Source of the DNA: CAKSQF01 sp964568425
GTDB taxonomy: Bacteria > Bacillota > Clostridia > Oscillospirales > CAG-272
NCBI GenBank assembly: GCA_964568425.1
Contig: CAZMPO010000038.1
Location: forward strand, 1 to 6,297
Length of the DNA stretch: 6,297 nt
Direction of reading: 5' to 3'
This document shows positions 1 to 4,496 of this stretch, piece by piece. Position numbers and translations under genes: made by a program. The notes under the pieces are model-generated. The model did not search any database. It was not told the origin of the DNA and was given only the letters and a program-made list of their open reading frames with translations. Numbering within the stretch: the stretch's first letter is position 1; the number at the start of each line of letters is the position of its first letter.

Positions 1-46
1 AAAATCAAGGGTTTTCGCACAGGAGGCTATCCGATAGCGACCACGA

Positions 47-86
47 TTTCGAGTCGGGGCCGTTATGACCTCTTCGATACACCTCC
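47..86 (-). pseudogene. tRNA-Ser(CGA)-like 5' half, copy 1
   Basis: Read on the minus strand from 86, this 40-base stretch has a tRNA-Ser layout: acceptor strand GGAGGTG, then TA, a D arm with TCG pairing CGG, the GG of the D loop, an anticodon stem strand CCCGA and the loop CTCGAAA with anticodon CGA at 49-51. The following bases TCGTG give four of five anticodon-stem pairs. Next comes a perfect CTAT-CGG-ATAG arm where a serine variable arm would sit, then CCTCC (22-26), which could pair with the acceptor GGAGG. No GGTTCRANNCC T arm is present; GTGCGAAAAC (11-20) is at best a remnant. It matches copy 2 at 32 of 40 positions. It may be a decayed tRNA, or a T-arm-less tRNA-like RNA ending near base 21. 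Confidence 0.5.
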
Positions 87-105
87 GTATTTGATTGTGT
101 TTGAA

Positions 106-125
106 TTTTGCAAGGCTTTTGCAAG
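106..125. repeat. 9-bp direct repeat, two copies
   Basis: TTTTGCAAG occurs at 106-114 and again at 117-125, separated by two bases. It lies between the two tRNA-like elements. It is too short to name as an iteron or binding site and may be chance. Confidence 0.3.
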
Positions 126-135
126 ACCGACATTA

Positions 136-175
136 AAATGCTTACATCCAAAATTCAAGAAAAAATGAAGCATTT
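136..175. repeat. 8-bp inverted repeat with 24-base loop
   Basis: AAATGCTT (136-143) is exactly complementary to AAGCATTT (168-175). In a leftward transcript it would form a weak A/U-rich stem with a 24-base U-rich loop, after the terminator-like hairpin at 190-215. The function is unknown and the pairing is modest. Confidence 0.3.
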
Positions 176-189
176 GCGAGGAAATCGAA

Positions 190-215
190 GAAAACGCGAG
201 ATTTTGCGTTCTCGC
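190..215 (-). terminator. Terminator-like hairpin after tRNA-like copy 2
   Basis: Read leftward, GCGAGA (215-210) pairs exactly with TCTCGC (201-196) across an 8-base loop, followed by GTTTTCTT, a short broken U tract. An overlapping alternative, GAGAACGC with GCGTTTTC (213-206 and 197-190), gives eight pairs with one G-U wobble and excludes the first. Its place about 100 bases downstream of the 321-349 promoter would define a small RNA of roughly 125 bases. The U tract is weak, so termination may be partial. Confidence 0.35.
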
Positions 216-235
216 AAGTGATGAGGACGGCTACC

Positions 236-275
236 TTTCGAGTCAGCCCCGTTATAACCGCTTCGATATCTCTCC
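236..275 (-). pseudogene. tRNA-Ser(CGA)-like 5' half, copy 2
   Basis: Read on the minus strand from 275, this begins GGAGAGAT, as in many bacterial serine tRNAs, and continues with a D arm (TCG pairing CGG, GG in the loop), an anticodon stem strand GCTGA and the loop CTCGAAA with anticodon CGA at 238-240. The match to tRNA-Ser stops at the end of the anticodon loop: the next bases, GGTAGCC, do not give the expected TCAGC strand. No T arm and no TCTCTCC acceptor partner follow before the hairpin at 190-215. It therefore cannot fold as a normal tRNA. A promoter lies about 40 bases upstream, so it may be transcribed. It could be a decayed tRNA gene or a tRNA-mimicking small RNA. Confidence 0.5.
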
Positions 276-285
276 AATATATTTT

Positions 286-316
286 TCGCCTCGACGAACA
301 TATCCGTCGCAAGCGA
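286..316 (-). other. Leader hairpin at the predicted 5' end of the small RNA
   Basis: In the leftward transcript TCGC-TTG-CGACG (316-305) pairs with CGTCG-AG-GCGA (296-286) around an 8-base loop. This is a two-part stem of 5 and 4 pairs with a small internal loop. It starts at or just ahead of the start site predicted from the -10 box at 321-326 (about 314), so the outer pairs may be partly outside the transcript. Confidence 0.35.
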
Positions 317-320
317 GTCT

Positions 321-349
321 ATTATACCATATTATTTCAAAAAAAGCAA
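321..349 (-). promoter_or_regulatory. Extended -10 sigma-A promoter for the tRNA-like region
   Basis: On the minus strand there is a perfect TATAAT (326-321) preceded by TGG, giving the TGnTATAAT extended -10 form. A weak -35 (TTGCTT, 349-344) lies exactly 17 bases upstream and the spacer is very A/T rich. The predicted start is near 314. Nothing protein-coding follows, so the product would be an RNA covering tRNA-like copy 2. Confidence 0.6.
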
Positions 350-399
350 TAGGTTTTCGAAAATTTGTCAAAAAAAATATTGAAGAAGTTTTCCAAGGC

Positions 400-1257
400 T
401 CAGTTCGGGGGATTTTCGATCCTCCACATTATCCATCTTTTTGCTGTTTTGACCGCTTGGAGATTGAGAGCTTTGATATTCATCAGCTCGTCATCTGATG
501 ACATCAGCAGTTGCCCGACCGTCTGTATTGCGGCGCGACTTAGGCATGCGTATTTTATCCTTTTTTGGACAAGGTCGTAAATATCGGTTGAGAGAATTTC
601 GGATGTACTTTTATCTCGCAGACCCAAAAGTATGCTTACGCCTAAGGAAAAATCGAGTTCGGATCGGATCTTCTGCGGTATATTCTGAACTTTGGATATC
701 GTTTCAATCATCATGACAAATATATCCAACAGTCTTTTTGGGGTTCTTAAGATACCGCCATAATCAATTTTGTCAATATAATTCAAATTGCCGTCAAAAT
801 CCGCAACAGCTCGTTGCAGTGTTTCGAGAGATCCATTTGTTATCCAAAAACGGGAAGATGTATCATTTGAAAGTCTCGAATTGAAGATCATAACATGATC
901 GTTTATCGGATCAAGATTTTCGTTGACAACGAAATATTGATTGCCAAGCTTAACAAGAAACATGACAGTCATACATGCCTCCGACGAGAAGTCCTCATTC
1001 TCGACGGCGGCGACAAAGCTATCCATCACATCTCGGATATCGTTGTTCTTATTAAAGCGAAGATCCCCATTTTTTCTGTCTGTAATAAAATTTATGTATT
1101 TTCTTTCCGAGAAAACTTCCGCACGGACAAATTCCATATCTGATGGCAGTGAAGATGATCTCAGACTGCTGTAAAAATATAATTCGAAAAAATCGTCAAA
1201 ATCAGAATAAAACATATTCGCCTTTACCATCGGTTCAAGCAGATAATAGTTTTTCAT
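400..1257 (-). CDS. Unknown protein with RNA polymerase alpha CTD-like C-terminus
   Basis: This 285-residue protein is not recognised over residues 1-225, which look soluble: no signal peptide, no membrane segment, mixed alpha/beta with several aromatic-rich strands. Residues about 232-278 resemble the helix-hairpin-helix domain at the end of the RNA polymerase alpha subunit: ACLSRAAIQTVGQLL then DDELMNIKALNLQAV, compared with the ANCL...AIHYIGDL...ELLKTPNLGKKSL pattern of E. coli. By eye, the residues that contact DNA in the E. coli domain (R265, N268, G296, K298, S299) are not kept, so it may bind protein or a different nucleic acid. The ATG start has GGAAGG six bases upstream. The gene begins 13 bases after the NADAR gene stops, so the two are almost certainly co-transcribed. 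It has no DarT-like motifs. The coding call is firm; the function is unknown. Confidence 0.85.
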   Translation of the reverse strand: MKNYYLLEPMVKANMFYSDFDDFFELYFYSSLRSSSLPSDMEFVRAEVFSERKYINFITDRKNGDLRFNKNNDIRDVMDSFVAAVENEDFSSEACMTVMFLVKLGNQYFVVNENLDPINDHVMIFNSRLSNDTSSRFWITNGSLETLQRAVADFDGNLNYIDKIDYGGILRTPKRLLDIFVMMIETISKVQNIPQKIRSELDFSLGVSILLGLRDKSTSEILSTDIYDLVQKRIKYACLSRAAIQTVGQLLMSSDDELMNIKALNLQAVKTAKRWIMWRIENPPN

Positions 1258-1270
1258 TTTTTACCTTCCA

Positions 1271-2140
1271 TTACATTGTTTTACAGTTGTCTGAGAGCCA
1301 TTTGATCGAGATGATCTTTTCGCCGATGTCAAACGCGATCGTCACTGTTGTTTCGGATACTTTTGTGATCCTTCCGCCTCCGAAAGTCGGATGCTTTATT
1401 GTTTGTCCGACACCGAGTACCATCGTTTTCCCGATCTCTGTCTCTTTTTCGTTATCGACCGATCGTCTCGACCTGATATCAACGCTATTTGTATGGGAAC
1501 AACTAAGCAGATCTGCCAGCTCGTAATAATTTTTAGCTTTGTCGATCATTCCTCCGTGTGCAAGAGAGACAAAGATGGCTGCCGCTCTTGCTTGGCAGTT
1601 AATGCTTTTTTGAGGGTTGAATTCGATGTCGGTAAATGCGTCGTATTCGAGCAGTTCAGCAAGCAAGTCTTTATGTTCAAGCAGTGCGTTTATATACAGA
1701 AAATCGTAGAATGCGGTCGGCGGATCAGTCGGATACTCCGCACCATCAAATGAAAATGCGACTATCCTTCCGCTTGAAGAGAGTCGCTCGTCTCTTTTGG
1801 CATATTTGGGCATCGCTCCAAGCAGATCTTTGTATTGAACATTCCCGGCAAATACTTTGCCTGCCTGATACACGCATTCGGTCGGAACGCTTCTTCCGAG
1901 CTCGGGGACATGCTTCGTCAAATTAAATGCGCTGAGCCTTACTCCAAGCTCTTTCGTTGATTTTGATGATATTTCAAGTATTCGCTTTTGCGGGAAAACA
2001 TCCTCAAAGCTTCTGTGGATCGCCGCAATATTTTTTTGCTTTTGAACCGTGGAAAAACCGGAATTGTACTCAAATTCACAATTCCATATCGAATAAAACG
2101 GAGAGCTTTCTTTAACAGTAAACACAGGTCTTATAGCCAT
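1271..2140 (-). CDS. NADAR-family protein (DarT1-associated antitoxin type) with C-terminal Tudor-like domain
   Basis: Residues 1-205 match my recollection of the DarT1-associated NADAR antitoxin family: opening MAIRPVF, AFNL (71-74), ECVYQAGKVF (88-97), a run of prolines and aromatics ending TAFYDFLYINALL (142-154), and YDAFTDIEFNPQKSINCQAR (166-185). NADAR enzymes of this type are reported to remove ADP-ribose from guanine in DNA modified by DarT1, acting in the cytoplasm as antitoxins. A charged linker (about 213-238) leads to residues 243-282 (VGQTIKHPTFGGGRITKV, then alternating strands), which resemble the Tudor-like tail of PcrA/UvrD helicases. The ATG at 2140 is chosen because GGAAGG lies nine bases upstream and the family starts there; an in-frame TTG at 2167 lacks such support. 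It is the first gene of a two-gene operon. No DarT toxin is adjacent, so either the partner is the next gene or this copy is an orphan. Confidence 0.8.
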   Translation of the reverse strand: MAIRPVFTVKESSPFYSIWNCEFEYNSGFSTVQKQKNIAAIHRSFEDVFPQKRILEISSKSTKELGVRLSAFNLTKHVPELGRSVPTECVYQAGKVFAGNVQYKDLLGAMPKYAKRDERLSSSGRIVAFSFDGAEYPTDPPTAFYDFLYINALLEHKDLLAELLEYDAFTDIEFNPQKSINCQARAAAIFVSLAHGGMIDKAKNYYELADLLSCSHTNSVDIRSRRSVDNEKETEIGKTMVLGVGQTIKHPTFGGGRITKVSETTVTIAFDIGEKIISIKWLSDNCKTM

Positions 2141-2196
2141 ATTGATTTTCCTTCCATGCTTTGACAACAGCTTGCGCCATCATCGAAGAATTTTTT

Positions 2197-2213
2197 GAGC
2201 GAATCATCCGCTC
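2197..2213 (-). other. Small hairpin in the leader of the NADAR operon
   Basis: GAGCG (2213-2209) pairs with CGCTC (2201-2197) across a 7-base loop, followed by a run of A. It is not a terminator, since there is no U tract on this strand. It lies mid-leader, about 60 bases ahead of the start codon. Confidence 0.25.
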
Positions 2214-2241
2214 TCAATTATCTCAACCATATAAACGCAGT

Positions 2242-2272
2242 AATGAGCATTTTTTCGCACTTGCGGCTCATT
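2242..2272 (-). promoter_or_regulatory. Hairpin at the predicted transcription start of the NADAR operon
   Basis: In the minus-strand transcript AATGAGC (2272-2266) pairs exactly with GCTCATT (2248-2242). Inside it, CGC-AAGT-GCG (2265-2256) forms a short tetraloop stem stacked on the outer one, leaving a bulge of AAAAAAT. The predicted start from the -10 box is about 2273, so the structure would sit at the very 5' end of the mRNA. As DNA it is an inverted repeat just downstream of the promoter, a possible operator; as RNA it could protect the 5' end. Confidence 0.4.
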
Positions 2273-2279
2273 TTTGCTT

Positions 2280-2308
2280 ATTATATCACATTTTGAGTCA
2301 ATTGTCAA
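2280..2308 (-). promoter_or_regulatory. Consensus sigma-A promoter of the NADAR operon
   Basis: TTGACA (2308-2303), a 17-base spacer and TATAAT (2285-2280) match the housekeeping consensus at all twelve hexamer positions, with TGA ahead of the -10 giving the extended TGn form. The start is predicted near 2273, leaving a leader of about 130 bases before the ATG at 2140. Such a perfect promoter suggests high basal transcription or tight repression. Confidence 0.8.
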
Positions 2309-2335
2309 GCTCTCCAATCTTTAAAACATTGTTCT

Positions 2336-2379
2336 ATCAAAAAGGACCGATCGAATCAAGCTGATCGGTCCTTTTTGAT
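2336..2379 (-). terminator. Rho-independent terminator of the ABC importer operon
   Basis: A perfect 17-base inverted repeat (2336-2352 and 2363-2379) with a 10-base loop has the core GGACCGATC/GATCGGTCC flanked by five A on one side and five T on the other. Read leftward it lies 10 bases after the last permease stop and ends in U5, a standard terminator; the symmetry would also let it work rightward. It separates the importer operon from the NADAR promoter about 30 bases further on. Confidence 0.9.
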
Positions 2380-2389
2380 TGTCAACTTA

Positions 2390-3394
2390 TCACCTATCCT
2401 CACGGAAATATGATAGGCCGAGGGATGCGGGGGGTTGATTTTCGCGGCGTTTGCCTAGGCTGATAACGATCAGAACGATTATCGTTACGATATAGGGGAG
2501 CATACGTGTCAGATCGGTCGACATGTTTATGCCGAGCAGGACGGGAAGGTACTGATATGCCCAATAGCAGAGCCCGAAAAGATAGGATCCCCAAATGGCA
2601 TTTGTTGTCTTCCAGACTGCAAAGATAACGAGCGCGACTGCCAGCCATCCGAAGCCTTTAAGCTCATCGCCTGTTGCGGTCGACCAGCTGCCCGTGTTGA
2701 TATCGAGCAGATAGAACGCTCCGCCGAGTCCGGAGATACCCGAGCCGATCGCTATCGCGACATATTTATAGAGTGTGACGGGAAGACCTGCCGCATCCGC
2801 AGTCGCGGGACTCTCGCCGATCGCGCGGAGATTAAGTCCGACGCGAGTCTTTGTAAGAATGATATGTGCGACAATTGCGATGACGATCGCGACATAGACC
2901 ATGAATCCGTAGGAGAAAAAGAGCTTGCCGACGATCGGAATATCGCTGAGATAGGGGATCTTTGCCGAAAACAGCTTGTTGGCAGTTGCCGCGCGGATGG
3001 ACACCTGACCGGTGGGGATCGAGAATGCCGCAAAGAATTTTGCCGCGCCGACGCCGAAGATCGTGAGCGTAAGACCGGTGACATTCTGATTTACGCGCAG
3101 GGACACGGTGAGTCCTGCGTAGATCAGACCCGCGAGCATACCCGCAAGGAATGAGATTGTAAGCGTCAGGATGAGCATCAGGACCGCGTTCGGATTTGTG
3201 CCTGCCTCGATGCACTTGTTTTCATAAACAAAACCGCTGATGAACCCGAATGCACCGCCAAATACCATGACGCCGGGCGTGCCGAGATTTAAGTGACCGG
3301 CTTTTTCGGTGATTATCTCGCCGATCGCGCCGTAGAGAAGGACCGAGCCGTAAAGGATCGCCGCCTGAAACCATGTCAAAAAGGTATTGAACAT
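2390..3394 (-). CDS. ABC transporter permease, second subunit (BMP nucleoside importer, YufQ/NupC type)
   Basis: This 334-residue, very hydrophobic membrane protein of the RbsC/LivH-like permease superfamily has about eight to ten predicted helices (for example around 10-25, 70-95, 105-123, 162-180, 208-230, 248-262, 300-313). Family motifs are GEIITEKAGHLNLGTPG (25-41), QNVTGLTLTIFG (103-114), the cytoplasmic coupling segment TRVGLNLRAIGESPATA (183-199) and GFGWLAVALVIFA (247-259). It should pair with the permease encoded just upstream to form the membrane channel. The ATG follows the upstream TGA by one base, with AAGGAGG ahead of it inside the previous gene, so the two are translationally coupled. 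Length is normal for the family. Nucleosides are the known substrates of characterised relatives; the substrate here is inferred. Confidence 0.92.
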   Translation of the reverse strand: MFNTFLTWFQAAILYGSVLLYGAIGEIITEKAGHLNLGTPGVMVFGGAFGFISGFVYENKCIEAGTNPNAVLMLILTLTISFLAGMLAGLIYAGLTVSLRVNQNVTGLTLTIFGVGAAKFFAAFSIPTGQVSIRAATANKLFSAKIPYLSDIPIVGKLFFSYGFMVYVAIVIAIVAHIILTKTRVGLNLRAIGESPATADAAGLPVTLYKYVAIAIGSGISGLGGAFYLLDINTGSWSTATGDELKGFGWLAVALVIFAVWKTTNAIWGSYLFGLCYWAYQYLPVLLGINMSTDLTRMLPYIVTIIVLIVISLGKRRENQPPASLGLSYFREDR

Positions 3395-3395
3395 A

Positions 3396-4496
3396 TCAGT
3401 TGACCTCCTTTTTTCTGAGTGAAACTCTGTAATTTATGAAAAATTCGCATCCGATAACGAAGAAGAGAACGATTCCGACGACAACATCGCATGCCGATTT
3501 GTTGAAGGTCGCGTATGTGTCGGATATGAGGGTCGTGCCTCTTTCGAGCGCGACGATAAAGAGCGAGATGCCTGCCATGTAGAAGGTGTTGAACTTGGCA
3601 AGCCATGCGACGATGATCGCGGTAAAGCCGTATCCGCCTGCAGAGTTTGCGCTGATCGTTTGGCTCTCTCCCGCAACTGTCAAGCATCCACAGATGCCGC
3701 AGATCAGTCCGGACAGTGCCATTGTGCGTATCATTACCGCCTTGACGTTGATGCCCGCGTATCTTGCCGTCGACTGTGAGTCGCCGACGACCGATATCTC
3801 ATAGCCGTGCTTGGTCTTTGAAAGGTAGAAGAACATGAAGACTGTTAAGATGGCAACGACAATAACGCTTATAAAGGTACGCTCACCCATGATCGGCGGA
3901 AACCATCCGGCTTGGGTGATCTTGTTGAGCTGACCGAGAGACGAGTGATCGCCCTTCCATTGATTGTAGAAATAACTGACGAGCTGCATTGCTATGTAGT
4001 TCATCATAAGAGTAAAGAGCGTTTCGTTAGTCTCCCACTTTGCGCGGAAGATCGCGGGGATGATGCCCCATATCATGCCCGCAACAGCGGCGGCAAGGAA
4101 CATCAGAATAAAGAGCACCACAGACGGCAGCTCCTGGAAATTGATCATTACGAACGCGGTCGCAAGTGCTCCGACGAGCACTTGACCCTCGGCTCCGATG
4201 TTCCAGAACTTCATTTTGAAGGCTGGAGCGAGTGCGACTGCGATACAGAGCAGTTTTATTGTCGTGTTGATCGTCGACCAAATGTATATGCTGTTGCCGA
4301 ACGCACCCTTGACCATAGTTCCGAGTGCGGCGATCGGGTTGATTCCTGTCGTAAACAGTATAAACAGTGCGCAGACGATGAGTGCACCGACTACCGATAC
4401 TGCCCTGAACACCATTGCGAGCGAGGGTTTTATATCGGTGCGAGGCATTACGCGAAAGAGCGGTTCTCTGACCTTTGCGGTTTCTTTGTTAGTCAT
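3396..4496 (-). CDS. ABC transporter permease, first subunit (BMP nucleoside importer, YufP/NupB type)
   Basis: This 366-residue integral membrane protein has a cytoplasmic N-terminus (about 25 residues) and then roughly nine or ten helices (for example 31-51, 74-92, 104-119, 125-150, 207-226, 256-275, 290-315, 335-356). Diagnostic motifs are FWNIGAEGQVLVGA (97-110), TNETLFTLMMNYIA (156-169), the ATPase-coupling segment TKHGYEISVVGDSQSTARYA (228-247) and GYGFTAIIVAWLAK (288-301). These mark the larger permease of Bmp-type nucleoside importers. The start codon lies inside the ATPase gene with an 8-base overlap and is preceded by AAGGAGG nine bases upstream, typical of coupled subunits. Nothing looks broken. 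The substrate is inferred from family, not shown. Confidence 0.93.
   Translation of the reverse strand: MTNKETAKVREPLFRVMPRTDIKPSLAMVFRAVSVVGALIVCALFILFTTGINPIAALGTMVKGAFGNSIYIWSTINTTIKLLCIAVALAPAFKMKFWNIGAEGQVLVGALATAFVMINFQELPSVVLFILMFLAAAVAGMIWGIIPAIFRAKWETNETLFTLMMNYIAMQLVSYFYNQWKGDHSSLGQLNKITQAGWFPPIMGERTFISVIVVAILTVFMFFYLSKTKHGYEISVVGDSQSTARYAGINVKAVMIRTMALSGLICGICGCLTVAGESQTISANSAGGYGFTAIIVAWLAKFNTFYMAGISLFIVALERGTTLISDTYATFNKSACDVVVGIVLFFVIGCEFFINYRVSLRKKEVN

Larger units (their letters stand above)
1..399 (-). other. Non-coding region with tRNA-Ser-like fragments
   Basis: No reading frame here has a convincing start, ribosome binding site or protein family resemblance. Read leftward on the minus strand, the stretch holds a good promoter (321-349), a leader hairpin (286-316), a tRNA-Ser-like 5' half (236-275), a terminator-like hairpin (190-215), an inverted repeat (136-175), a short direct repeat (106-125) and a second tRNA-Ser-like 5' half (47-86). 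The layout suggests one or more small non-coding transcripts or the remains of a tRNA locus. Whether the second element is completed beyond base 1 cannot be seen, although the 46 bases left of it contain no normal T arm. Confidence 0.6.

Noticed and set aside
1..360. CRISPR array or T-box leader
   Set aside because: The repeated units are only two, imperfect and tRNA-like with about 150 bases between them, and no T-box sequence or AGUA bulge pattern is present.
370..399. Terminator for the NADAR operon
   Set aside because: A run of eight U follows the stop codon region, but the only stem ahead of it is about five A/U-rich pairs with a bulge. Read-through into the tRNA-like region is possible.
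365..1174. Several plus-strand open frames of 70-80 codons opposite the 285-residue gene
   Set aside because: They lie antisense inside a gene with a good ribosome binding site, have no ribosome binding site of their own, and give low-complexity or arginine/serine-rich translations with no family resemblance.
2141..2167. TTG start nine codons upstream for the NADAR protein
   Set aside because: The extra residues overlap the GGAAGG ribosome binding site of the ATG at 2140, and the family begins at that Met-Ala-x-Arg-Pro.
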